This document shows, in pieces, positions 11,158 to 21,413 of a stretch of DNA of 64,000 bases. The first letter of the stretch is position 1; each line of letters opens with the position of its first letter. The notes below the pieces were generated by a model that worked only from the letters and a program-made list of their open reading frames with translations, was not told the DNA's origin and searched no databases. The DNA comes from Solen grandis (taxonomy: Eukaryota; Mollusca; Bivalvia; Adapedonta; Solenidae), in contig CM037792.1 of assembly GCA_021229015.1 (NCBI GenBank), positions 37,073,398 through 37,137,397 of the forward strand, in the 5' to 3' direction. The position numbers and the translations under genes are program-made.

Positions 11158-12477
11158 TAACAAGAGCTGTCAGAGGACAGCACGCTCGACTATTCAAAAT
11201 GCTTGTTGGTAAATCAAATGAAATCTATTTCAATTCTTGCCCTTCACATACCCTGTACATAATAATAGTCAAAAATGATATACCTTGATAGTCTGATACC
11301 CCTTAATATTTTTATGAAGCCTAAAATCAATCCCATGCCTAGTTACTGAGACATAAACACAATAACACTGTGCATGCAAAACTTTAACCAAAGATCCAAG
11401 TTAGAGAAGGGCCATAATTTGTATAAAATTCAGTCCAAAAGTTATCCTCCTTAGTTTTCTGATGCCCCTGAAGGCACTCCTTAACTTTCTAGTCAATTCC
11501 ACAAGCAATTTCTGAGATATAAGCTGGATAGTAGCTTGAATTAAAAATTCAACCAAAATTCTAAGTTAAAAGGGGGTCATAATTTTTAATATATTCCATC
11601 AATTGTTATCTTCCTTTATAGTATGATACCCCCTAAACATATTAAAGATGTTTCAAATCAATCCCATGCGTGGACTCTGAGATATAAGCATGAAAGTACC
11701 TTGCATGCAAAACTTCAACCAAAATTTCTAAGTTAAAAAAGGGGCCATAACTTGTCATATATTCCATCAAGTTATCTACCTTGATAGTATGATACTCCTA
11801 AATATATTAAAGATGTATAAAATAAATCGCATGCCTGGATACTGAGATATTAGCATGAAAGTAAGTTGCATGCAAACTTTAACCAAATTTTCTAAGTTAA
11901 AAAGGGGCCATAACTTGTAACATATTCCATCAAGAGTTATCTACCATGAAAGTATGATACCCCTAAACATATTAAAGATGTTCAAATCAATCCAATGCCT
12001 GGATACTTAGATATTAGCAAGAAAATGCCTTGCATGCAAAACTTTAACCAAAATTTCTAAGTTAAAATGGGCCATAATTTGTAATATATTCCATCAAGAG
12101 TTATCTACCTTGGTTGTCTGATGTCCCTAAACATATTCATAAACTTTCAAGTCAATACCATGAATGGTTACTGAGATACAAACTAGATAGTAGCTTGCAC
12201 ACAAAACTTTAACCAAATATTCTATTGCATGCAAAACTTTAACCAAAATTTCTAAGTTAAAAAGGGGCCATAATTCATATTAAATTCAGTCAAGAGTTAT
12301 CTACCTTGGTTGTCTGATGCCCCTGAACATATTTATAAACTTTCAAGTCAATACCATGAATGGTTATTGAGATATAAGGTTGATAGTAACTTGCAGGCAA
12401 AACTTTAACCAAAGCTGCAACACAGACGCTGATGCCAGGGCGACTACAATAGCTCTCATATTCTTCGAATAGTCAAG
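11158..12477. mobile_element. Tandem-core element of about 165-bp units (pearl/HINE-like)
   Basis: About seven degenerate units repeat TGCATGCAAAACTTTAACC, AAGTTAAAAAGGGGCCATAA and ATATTCCATCAAGAGTTATC. The left boundary has a hairpin (GAGCTGTC / GACAGC) followed by GACTATTC; the right boundary ends with GAATAGTC, its complement, next to AGCTCTCATATTCTTC. A short inverted motif bracketing a tandem core is the same layout as the elements in the second half of the window. A related inverted fragment lies at 20440-20720. Confidence 0.65.
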
Positions 12478-12588
12478 CTAAAAACTTCATTACTAATTGA
12501 ATAAACTTATGAACTTACAAGAAAATATATGACATTTAGATATTATGATAAATGATATCACTCAAATACATATTGACTTTTGGCATAC

Positions 12589-12710
12589 CTCTTGTTCATG
12601 TTATTCAGCTCCAAGTCAACAGCTTTGTCTAATGCTGAAAACATTGTCTTCACAAGAGGACAAGCCATCTCTCCTATCACAGGGTGACCGTAAGCTTTCT
12701 TCCAGTATTG
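12589..12710 (-). CDS. MINPP1: MINPP1-like phosphatase, exon 3
   Basis: A 122-nt exon lies between acceptor CTAG (12711-12713, complement) and donor GTATGC. It encodes QYWKKAYGHPVIG, then CPLVKTMFSALDKAV, matching the segment that follows LEYLNDLK in MINPP1 proteins. Phase is 0 in and 2 out, fitting both neighbours. Its length equals that of exon 2 by coincidence. Confidence 0.88.
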
Positions 12711-13218
12711 CTAGATAAAATATAAGTCAAATAAGTTTAAATATGTTCTGATATGTGTATTTGTTTTCATCAAGAATGGCACAACATTACTAGTGGTACC
12801 TCTAGCAGTAGGGGTGTATAACTATAAACTAATACACTAGCTTATTATTCTGCTAGTTTGATACAGACTTGATTTTTTCCCTATCTTGACAAGCTATAAC
12901 ATATATTTCAAGTCATATACTTGGATTATTATCTTATCTTCAAGGAACAAATCTCTCTCTTTCTCTGCAGGGTTTTCATTGGTGCACAAAATTGCCCATT
13001 CTGACCCTCGAATTGTGTAAATGACACAAAAGTATTTCAAAATTGGTCTCTTGTCTATTATTCAAGGGGTCTCCGTCATTAGTCCCCTGTTTGAAAATAT
13101 CTAGGGAAAACTCTGCTCCGTATAAAAACACAGAAATAATTTAACAAAATTTTATAAAATGTTCTTATTAAACTATAATCTGTTATTACTCAGCTAAAGT
13201 AGAAACATTCCTCTATGA

Positions 13219-13458
13219 ACAAGTAACTGGTGTTGTACGCGACACATGAGTCCCCTACCGGTGATGTGCATAATATTTCCATTATCATGGCAACCAGAAA
13301 TTTTGGTCCTAGAAAACAAAACAAAGTGACATGCAGAACCTCCATACTGCAATCTATTATAAGTTATCAGGGATCTAGATTTCTGGACATCAGGATGGAC
13401 AGACAGACAGAGGGCAAACCTAAAGTCCCCTCCAGTGTAAACACGGGTAGGGGACTAA
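13219..13458 (+). mobile_element. pearl-like element, short copy
   Basis: It starts AACAAGTAACTGGTGTTG, carries AGTCCCCTACCGGTG near the left end, then one core unit, a GGACAGACAGACAG tract and a terminal AGTCCCCT...AGGGGACT foldback. Longer copies are at 27466-28413 and 55259-56361. It lies in intron 2 of the MINPP1-like gene (12711-14411). Confidence 0.75.
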
Positions 13459-14411
13459 CAAGTGAATATTGTGGAGATGTATAAATTCATTTGTTCCTAA
13501 AACCTAAACAGAAAATTAAGTTAATTAATTTCTGGATATGTATCAGTTGACAATTTTGCTGCAATGAATTTTTTTATGAGAAAGATCAAAGGTAAGTCAG
13601 AAGAGGTCAGATTAATAAATCTCTAAAAATGGTTTTGCTACGTGTTGGTTGAAAATCTGCTGTATTTGTTTTTTAAAAATACAGTAAAATAAGTAGATCA
13701 TTTTTCAATTTCTCAAGTAGTCTATGCTGCAACATAAACTGAATTAATTTTATCAAGTATGCATATAGAACAAACGTGCAAAACATGAAAATTGCTGTAC
13801 CAGGTTAGTTTAGATAATAGTGACAATTTTGCAACAGTGATTTTCTCTAAATTATTTTAATACCAGTACCTGTGGCTTTTTCATTGAGAAAATCAGCATT
13901 ATAAAACCAAAACTGGGAAATTTTAAGACAATGAAGTTGTTTTCAATTTACAATAAAACTATCTAATTAGTAATAGGTGATCTATGTTTAAATTACAAGA
14001 ATAACTCAATATTTCATTAAAATTCCATAAATTATTTCTTTTGAAAAAGAAATACATTTCATTGGGAAAATAGATAGTGATTCTGGGAAAAATATCAGTT
14101 TTTGGCTAGGGGAAACCACCTGTAAAAGGTGGTAAATTAACCAAAATAAAATCACTGAGCATAGGTGTATTTTTTTAAAACTTTACATTAGTGTATTCAG
14201 GAAATGACGAGAATTTCATGTATATTCACACAATGACATTGGTCTTGAATATATGAATATAATGTCATAAGGAGGAAATGTTCAAAAACAGGGATTTTGT
14301 AGTTTTGCTAAGCATATGAACAACTCAACAAGTGTACAATTTGATTTTACACAAATTGTAGTGCTCAACAAATATATAACCCTCAGAAGTTTCTAAATTT
14401 GAAACACTCAC

Positions 14412-14533
14412 TTTTAAATCATTATGGTATTCCACAATCTCTCTCTCCTCTTCTGATAAAAACTGGCACCAGTCATGGTCGTTAAAATGTATCAGTTCAA
14501 AAGTGCATAAGAAGTATATCAGTTTGATTTCTC
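14412..14533 (-). CDS. MINPP1: MINPP1-like phosphatase, exon 2
   Basis: A 122-nt exon follows acceptor TTATTTCAG (14534-14536, complement) and ends at donor GTGAGT. It encodes EIKLIYFLCTFELIHFNDHDWC, QFLSEEEREIVEYHNDLK. The pattern of a CTF helix, a WC pair, an acidic SEEE stretch and EYxNDLK is characteristic of MINPP1. Phase is 1 in and 0 out. Confidence 0.9.
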
Positions 14534-14583
14534 CTGAAATAAACAATATATTTTTTTACACAACTGAATATATATTAGTAATT

Positions 14584-14686
14584 ATTACTCTATCAATTAC
14601 ATTGTAATTTATGATCATCATAAATATGATGTAACTAAATTACAATGTTGTTGATTGTGTATCATTGATAGAGTAACAAAAGAGTG
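14584..14686. repeat. Imperfect inverted repeat (possible small MITE) in intron 1
   Basis: TTACTCTATCAAT near 14584 pairs with ATTGATAGAGTAA near 14674-14686. Inner arms ACATTGTAATTTA and TAAATTACAATGT also pair. An extra copy of ATTGATAGAGTAAC follows at about 14691-14704. The foldback lies in intron 1 of the MINPP1-like gene, which also has a T tract of about 23 bases at 15038-15060. Confidence 0.65.
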
Positions 14687-15133
14687 TCATTGATAGAGTA
14701 ACAGAGAAGACACTGGATTCCTGAAAAACCTGTATCATGTTCTTAAATTAATATAAACTAATATAAACTTTCTAACAAGGAATCTTGTCTTCGACTGACT
14801 TGTGGTGAAAACTCCTGAACATAAAGACTTCAAAATAAGCTAATAACAGATAGTCTCATAGCCAGAGCCTACCAGAAATTTACTTGGGCTCTTTCTTTAC
14901 TACTAGTAATTTTGTGAGTGTTAGCCCATTGTACCCATTTAATTATCTTGTACCAGTAGATTTTAAAGCACTGTAAATTCTTTCATGAGGGATGCAAAGA
15001 GCCATTGCTTCCTAAAGCTCAATCAAAACCCATTCCTTTTTTTTTTTTTTTTTTTTTTTTGAGTCTGTTACATGGTCTGACATCTCCGTAATTCACCATA
15101 ATCGTCTGACTGACATTTAAGGCCCTGACTAAC

Positions 15134-15859
15134 CTGCATCAATTTCAGCATGTTTTACACCAAGACGATTTCGAACATTGGATGAAACTTTCATCATGTG
15201 TGTACTTCTTTTAAATGCCCGGTGAACTTCATGTGTGTCCGGTTGTTTTCTACATCATTTAAGTATTTTGAGCACAGCGTATGAAATCTCAGTATGTTGT
15301 CATTTATTTCTGGAACTAAATCATCCATAGCTTCATGTATAACCTCTTCAGTCAATCCTTCATAAAATGCTAAAGCGCTGTCAATACATCTTTCTTTACT
15401 TGAAGAAATAAACTTAACCCGTGAAACATCTTCATCAAACATTTTCAAAAGTCGTTTGGCAAATCGTCCTCCTAAGAAATAGTGCTCATCCTCTCCTTCG
15501 TCTACCAACTGTTTTTCCATAGACTCCGGGAATTTATTTTCCCATGAATTTAAGAACGGAAATTTTTCAGCTGAATTTGTTAATTTAAGCTTAAGGTGCA
15601 GTTCAGACATCTTTCGTATGTCTTTTTTGCCAGGATGTCTAGAGCCGTGTCTGAGAAAAGTTTGTGTATGAATTGCAACACATTGAGATTGTCCATATTG
15701 TGTGGTCATATAAACGTTTTCTTCAACTGGTCCTTCGAGATCAGCAATCCATCTATATGCTGTTTTGGTTGAAAATATATCTTTTCTAAAGGCTATTGAA
15801 AATGAACATAACGCTAAAAAATAAATTATTTTGAAAACTTTCGACATGGAGGCAGCCAT
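15134..15859 (-). CDS. MINPP1: MINPP1-like multiple inositol polyphosphate phosphatase, exon 1
   Basis: The gene encodes a histidine acid phosphatase that removes phosphates from InsP6 and other inositol phosphates in the ER lumen. The start ATG is at 15859-15857. A hydrophobic signal peptide (about residues 5-24) is followed by the catalytic RHGSRHP (residues 70-76) and SSSKERC (152-158), which aligns with the conserved SSSKxRC of the family. The exon ends at donor GTTAGT (15128-15133). The frame starting at the ATG hits TGA at 15194-15196, but family-like sequence (MMKVSSNVRNRLGVKHAEIDA) continues in the next frame to the donor. One missing base in the CACACA run near 15195 explains this. 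The four exons total 1352 nt, one short of 451 codons including stop. The gap could be a sequencing error or a real mutation. Confidence 0.9.
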
Positions 15860-16080
15860 CTTTAATCATAATGCCCAAAATTTATATTTTCGAAATAATA
15901 TATTCAAGAAAAAAAAGGGGGACTGAAAAATGAAGAATTCGGAATCTCTTTTTTAACAATAATATAGATAAATGAATTTGTTATTTTGAAACACTATATT
16001 TCCAATGATTTTAATTACGTAAGTGTGCATTACGGTTCATCAACCGGTGTTAGCATAAATTTTAACTGATGCAACGTGCG
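15860..16080. promoter_or_regulatory. Likely bidirectional promoter of MINPP1 and POLR3H
   Basis: The two genes face away from each other. A strong donor, GTAAGTG, starts at 16081 on the plus strand just after CAACGTGCG, and fits the end of a noncoding first exon of POLR3H. The acceptor would be AACAG at 16981-16985, which leaves a 23-base leader before the ATG. If so, both transcription starts lie within about 220 bases. No TATA box can be singled out. This is inference from splice signals. Confidence 0.4.
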
Positions 16081-16746
16081 GTAAGTGTATATTTAAGTTT
16101 GTCTATTATCAACATAAATTGCTCATGAATGTTTTTTTTGATATAACAATAATTATAAAATATAAATTTTATGTACCACAGAGATGTAATCAGGCGGTCC
16201 TTTTGACGTAGGTTTGTAAAGACGAACGATATCAAACGCCCTCATTTCGAACGTAACTGTATTTGCTCTAAGATTTCCCAGATTTATTTTCTTGTTTACA
16301 GAGTTTTACAAAAATAGTAAATAGATACAAAACTGTAATACTTTTATGTTACCACAAAATCGCAAATTTAATAAATAGAAACCAAACAATTATTTAATTT
16401 TAAGATGGTGTGTTGTTGGCAATTAACAGGGCACCGTTCAGTGGTAACATACCTGCCTTTTGACTGTTAGGGCTGTGAATTGCCATTTATATTCTGTCAC
16501 GATGCATATCACGATATTTTTCTTTTCAAACAATGTAATTCACAATGCATTGCCATTTAAAATTCAAGGTCAAGGCATACTGCAATACATCGATGAATTG
16601 TTACACCTGTAGTAACTACAAACCAAAAGGTTGTTGGCTCAAAATCCATTAGGAGCAAGGATTTTACATTAAAATCAAGGTTTAAAACAAGGAGATAGAT
16701 TAAATTTTATTCATTTTACATCAGTTATTAAAAAAGTTATCACTCT

Positions 16747-16927
16747 TGATGGCTCAGGTGGCAGCATATGTGGTCATATTTGTGGGAAGAAACCAGAGAG
16801 CCCAGAGAAAACCCTATGTGTCAGGGATGAGCGACCACTCTACCCTCTCATGTACGTGACCAGGAATTGAACTCAGGACGCATTAGTGAGAAGCAAAGCA
16901 CATTACCACTACGCTATCCAGGCATCC
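16747..16927 (-). mobile_element. tRNA-derived SINE, inverted degraded copy
   Basis: On the minus strand it has an A-box-like TAGCGTAGTGGTAATGTG and a B-box-like region (complement of AGGAATTGAACTC), then the same body as the SINE at 7651-7896. It is in the intron of the POLR3H leader. No target duplication was found. Confidence 0.7.
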
Positions 16928-17008
16928 TACTCATACAAAATTGCATGCAATCATTTGATATTTATCTTTTTTTGTGTCTGAACAGAAGAGGTCATAAGAA
17001 GAACCAGG

Positions 17009-17119
17009 ATGTTTGTTTTGTCAAAGATGAAAGACACAGTTCGAATCCAGCCATGGATGTTTCATATTGATGTCAACGAAGCTATTGTAAATGCCCTAAA
17101 TAAAAAGTTTGCCAATAAG
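17009..17119 (+). CDS. POLR3H: POLR3H (RPC8), coding exon 1
   Basis: POLR3H is a subunit of RNA polymerase III, homologous to RPB7. It pairs with RPC9/CRCP to form the stalk that takes part in initiation on tRNA and 5S genes in the nucleus. The exon encodes [18 protein letters not shown], then 19 further residues ending NKKFANK, the start of the SHS2-type N-terminal domain typical of this family. The ATG is chosen because MFVL begins the conserved protein and a splice acceptor lies 23 bases upstream. The donor is GTAATG at 17120. Together the visible exons give about 135 codons of a protein usually near 200, and the C-terminal OB-like domain is mostly missing because of a sequence gap. Introns hold a hAT element and a minisatellite. 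Confidence 0.93.
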
Positions 17120-17470
17120 GTAATGTATATGAGGGATGCTGTGTTGGCCATTTTATTTTTTTCTATCAGATTATTATCTTCATTTTACAGACCAATGTAG
17201 CAGGAACAGGGTTCTACCATTCTCTTCAGAAAGCATGCCATGTCTCGTCTTTATGTTACATCAGTGAGTGAGTATTGCTTTTGTGTATGGCTCATTGAGT
17301 GAAATATACATGCCACTCCATTGTCTGTTGAAATCACCAACAGAGTCATATCTTCTCAGTAAAAAAAAAGAACAAAACTCTTGTTGGTAAATATAACCAT
17401 CAGTATTGTTGTAAAATCTAGTGTGTAGCCTTAACATATACTATATTGACAGCACAGTGTTTTGTTCCAG

Positions 17471-17567
17471 GTGGTACACAATGTGGGACTGTGTATTGCC
17501 TTGTTTGACATAGAGAAGATGGAGGACAGCTACATATTCCCAGGAGACGGGTCACACCATACTGTCG
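17471..17567 (+). CDS. POLR3H: POLR3H, coding exon 2
   Basis: The acceptor TTGTTCCAG precedes 17471 and the donor GTGAGTG starts at 17568. It encodes [20 protein letters not shown], then [12 protein letters not shown], the most conserved part of the N-terminal domain. The exon starts in phase 0 and leaves one base for the next exon. Confidence 0.95.
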
Positions 17568-17829
17568 GTGAGTGAAACTGTGGGGCTAGGATCGTGTCTG
17601 TTAATTGTAGCTTGACTAATTGAAGGATATGAGAGCTTTAGGGTTACAACAATTCGATTCAATGCATCGATGTTCAGACACTTTGGTTTCGATTTGATAT
17701 TCGAGGCCAATCATCCGCACAAATTTGAACCAAAAAATCTGAAGAAATCTGGAGATACAATCGCCGATAAAACACACATTTTGATTGGCTAGATCTATCA
17801 CGGATTACCCAATTACAAATGTCGGTTTA

Positions 17830-18060
17830 GCTATACGTGATAGTTGTTTAAAGATGGCTGACCTGGCTGACAGTTCTTCGTCTTTGATATTGTTTAGTCC
17901 ACCAAGTAAGATAAATTCTAAAGTAAGAAAGTATTTCAAATCTAGAAATCACAAAAAGATTGAAAAGCAATTTGTAAAATCTATTTTATTGATATTAATC
18001 ACCCTAAATCTGGAGCAACTACAAATCTATTTCAACACTTGAAGTGTCATCACAATATGG
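17830..18060 (+). pseudogene. Remnant of a hAT transposase BED zinc finger
   Basis: Frame fragments read KINSKVRKYFK near 17910-17945 and, in another frame, a segment ending ATTNLFQHLKCHHN near 18015-18056. The latter resembles the end of a BED finger with its paired histidines. Frame changes and missing cysteines show it is not functional. No catalytic core is recognised further right; the open frame at 18618-18947 is not assigned. Confidence 0.5.
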
Positions 18061-19393
18061 ATGTCCTCGCCAATATGAATTCATCTAATTTAAAAAGCAA
18101 GTAGACATGCATGTGTTCTTGGAAAAAGGAAAACACAAACAAAACATTATAATACTTGATGACCTTTATGATTAACTAACCCATTTTCTCACAGAAGCAA
18201 CTTAGATCATGTCAGCTAACAGATAAGACACTGATCAGTAAGTTTCTTAAACTGTTTAATAAGGGTATTCTCTGTTTGCCTGTAAATGATAAAAAATATA
18301 GTTGTTTTTATTTTGGATGTTTTTGATTACCAAAATAGTGAAAAGTTTATAATTATATTCAAATAATGATTTAAGAGAGTTAAGACTCTCTTGATATTTT
18401 TAACACCTCACATTTTTGTTTTGTTTTAATCAAACAATTGATATAGTTAAATACTAGGGTTGATCCAGATATCCGTAGACTTTTTTGCTCATTCTTTTAA
18501 ATATTTGCATAGTGTGTTAATGTTGGTGTCATAATAAATTTCTATCTCTTCTGTATAGCTGAGTGTAAATTCATAGTCATAAAGTCTTTAGATTATTTTT
18601 GTTTTTACATTATGTGATTGCATTACCATAGTAACGCTCAGCGCCCCCGTCTATTATTTGGCCAGATATCTAAAAGGTATATGTCTCTTCAAAATAGGAA
18701 AATATGTCCTAATTTCAATAAAATTTCATCAAAATGTACCTATATATTTTGTAATCATCATCAGAAAATCTTACCTCATTTTGACGTTATTTTGCAAGAA
18801 AGTAACAATTTGAATACTGACCGTCGTCACGTTCGCTATGTAATAATTGACGTCCAAGACCGGATGGAAATTCACGCAAACATTAATTTTTGCAAATATT
18901 TAGGAAAGACACCAACGAAAAAGTTTAAACTACTAGAGCAAGCTTAGAGGAAATGGGTCAGTTGGGCATTTGTGTATAAATGATATAGGACTTCTTCGGA
19001 TGGCTGAGAATATCTTGACGGAGATCACAGATGTGACTGTGATCAAACGGTATGCATGACGTCAATCTGCAGTGCCTTGAAGAGTGATAGATGACTGACC
19101 TTGAACTGCCCGGTGTAGGTTAAGGAATGGTACAAATGCATTTTTGAATATAATCTGAACATTGGAAATGTATGTAATGTTTTAATGTTTAATCTTACGT
19201 GTTATTGACTTTAATTAACATATGATTAAACTGCAACAAATGACCCCAGATTTGGCAATGGAGAATGAAAGTACTAAAATATATTATTCATTTTCTATGA
19301 CATTATTTTAAGTTTCAAATAAAAAAAAACAATAAAAAAAACAGTAAAAGATTAATTGATGTGGGATTCTTACTGGATCTAATAATTTATAAT

Positions 19394-19635
19394 TTAACCC
19401 TTTCCCTCATAGAGGACACCATGAAAAGACCTATGCAAACAGCATAAAACCAGATCAGCCTGCGAGTAACTCGCAGGCTGATCAGGTTTTATGCTGTTCG
19501 CTGCTCCTCAGTGGTCTGGAAATGAGGACTTTGTAATTAAATTTGGTAAGGTTTAACTATGGTTTTCTGCAGATCAGGCTTTATGTGGTACTTACTGAGT
19601 GCGTCAAAATGAGTCTATATGAGGGAAAGGGTTAA
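19394..19635. mobile_element. piggyBac-like foldback MITE, nested in the hAT element
   Basis: A 242-bp copy with TTAA at both ends lies in the opposite orientation to copies 1 and 2. The perfect palindrome (arms GATCAGCCTGCGAGT) is intact. Being nested, it inserted after the hAT element. Confidence 0.87.
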
Positions 19636-20439
19636 AATATAACAACACCGTATGGTGTTTATGATTGGTTATCTATAACTTTTGTTGTGTAATGTAAGGT
19701 AAAACCGTGGAATGGAGCTATGGTCAAATGAATCTAAATACTCATATATTATAAAAAGACAAAGGATTCATTGCCATGAATGCTGCATTCCATGGAGGAC
19801 AATACTTTGAAAAAATGTGAAACGTCATCTACCTAGAGGGAACAATATGATTTCTGTGACATCAACAACGCCGTTCTCGGGATGTTGACGTGGGGCCATA
19901 ATGCAAACGTGTTGTTTGAAACGGACAGTACTCCTATATCCCTGCATTGATTTTGTAAAATTTTCTGTTGAGATAAAAGAAGGTTAATAGATTATGGATA
20001 TATGTTTATTATACATGTATTTGATGAAGTATTATAAACATTGAAGAAGTCTACAAACTTCTGGATCAACCTGTATGTTGTTTGATAGTGTTTTGCCATA
20101 TATTGTTAACATTTACTTATTCCATTTGTATTTTATAATTAGGATATAAACAGGTAAACAGAGTAAAACCAAACAATTTTCTTTAAGGAGCATTAAGATC
20201 TTTGTACATGTTTCTGTGTTCCATTGATATTTGTTTCAAAATTTAGTCAAATATTAACGAATTACAGCTAAACAATATGTTAAGGATGTTATGCAACATT
20301 ATATCTTTCTACTGACTTGTTACTGAAATAAATGCTATAAAGCAAAAATCGAATAAAAATAAACGAATCAAGACGAAAATTATTGAATCGAATTGTTGAT
20401 GAATTGTTTCAGCCCTAGAGAGCTTTTGTAATCACACAT

Positions 20440-20720
20440 TCATCTGTGTCAGCATTGGTGTAAAGTGTTGCATGTAAGTCACAATCAACTTCAAGGTTAT
20501 ATCTCAATAAACATTCATGGTGAAAGTTTATGAAAAAAATTTGGGATAAAATTGCACCAGACAACCTAGGTAAATTACCCCTTTTTTAAATACAAATTTT
20601 GGTTTAAGTATTACATGCAAGCTACTACCCTGCTAATATTTCAGTAATAATTCATGGTATGGACTTGAAAATTTATGAGTATGTTTAGGGCATCAGAATA
20701 TCAAGACTAAATTTTATACA
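20440..20720 (-). repeat. Inverted fragment of the 165-bp tandem element
   Basis: On the minus strand it matches units at 11158-12477: TTGCATG... and ATTCATGGTATGGACTTGAAA here corresponds to TTTCAAGTCAATACCATGAAT there. About one and a half units are present, without the boundary hairpins. Confidence 0.65.
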
Positions 20721-21326
20721 AATAATTGTTTTCTTTGACTTTGATATGAACATTTCTGTTAAAAAATTGGATGCACATAACTAACATGCCAAATGCTTAT
20801 ATATTAGATGCTAGGCATGGGATTCATTTTTTAAATTATATATACATCTTACTTACTATTACACTTTGTGATGTGGTATCTATACTGGAATCACATGTTT
20901 CATCCTGTAATGCCTTTCATGTCATGTCAATCAACTATTCTTTTCAGAGAAGTATTCTTTCCTTGCTTCTGTTTTTATCTCTGAAAAATTGCAAGCTAGT
21001 TAATCTTGTTATTATTTAAAAATCCATGAATTGTCATATTGAATTATAGCTTCCTGTTGGTAGTTTGCTATAATTTTTAGAACATAATTTCCATATAGGG
21101 ATAAAAACATTAAAATCATATTGCAATTCTGTAAATAAATATGATAAACAGTTTTTTATTTATTTCATTTTTCCATCCTCTATTTTTGTAGTGTGTGTAT
21201 TTTCTTCAAAGTAAGGAGTAAAAGTAAACTACCTTTTTGGAAGTCCTGGTTTGAAGAAAACTTTTGATGAGACTCTGAATTGGGATAATACAAAAAATGT
21301 ACTCCTGTTTATAATTTTCTTTTCAG

Positions 21327-21413
21327 TGCATTTTCGGTTTGTTGTCTTTCGACCATTTATAGATGAGATATTGCTGGGAAAGATCAAATCCTGCAGTAAA
21401 GATGGAGTACATG
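21327..21413 (+). CDS. POLR3H: POLR3H, coding exon 3
   Basis: The acceptor TTTTCAG ends at 21326 and the donor GTATGTG begins at 21414. It encodes (V)[28 protein letters not shown], the junction between the N-terminal domain and the OB-like domain. Phase 1 in, 1 out. Confidence 0.95.

Larger units (their letters stand above)
9143..12588 (-). other. MINPP1 intron 3 with nested repeats
   Basis: The intron runs from donor GTATGC (complement of 12583-12588) to acceptor CAG (9143-9145). It contains a roughly 118-bp degenerate tandem repeat, a short piggyBac-like MITE and a roughly 165-bp tandem element, listed separately. The open frame at 9436-9621 is not supported. Confidence 0.8.
17639..20417. 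mobile_element. hAT-family DNA transposon, decayed, with perfect 8-bp TSD
   Basis: GAGAGCTT occurs immediately outside both ends (17631-17638 and 20418-20425), the 8-bp target duplication expected of hAT. The left end starts TAGGGTTACAACAATTCG and the right end finishes with the complement of TAGGGCTGAAACAATTC, a hAT-like terminal repeat. The element is 2779 bp but the transposase is broken, and a piggyBac-like MITE is nested at 19394-19635. The intact TSD suggests a not very ancient insertion. Confidence 0.88.
17568..21326 (+). other. POLR3H intron 2
   Basis: The intron contains a complete hAT insertion (17639-20417) and an inverted fragment of the 165-bp repeat (20440-20720). About 600 bases near its 3' end (20721-21326) are AT-rich with nothing recognised. 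Confidence 0.85.

Noticed and set aside
18618..18947. 109-codon ORF inside the hAT element as transposase
   Set aside because: No recognisable hAT catalytic or dimerisation motif; may be another old insertion.
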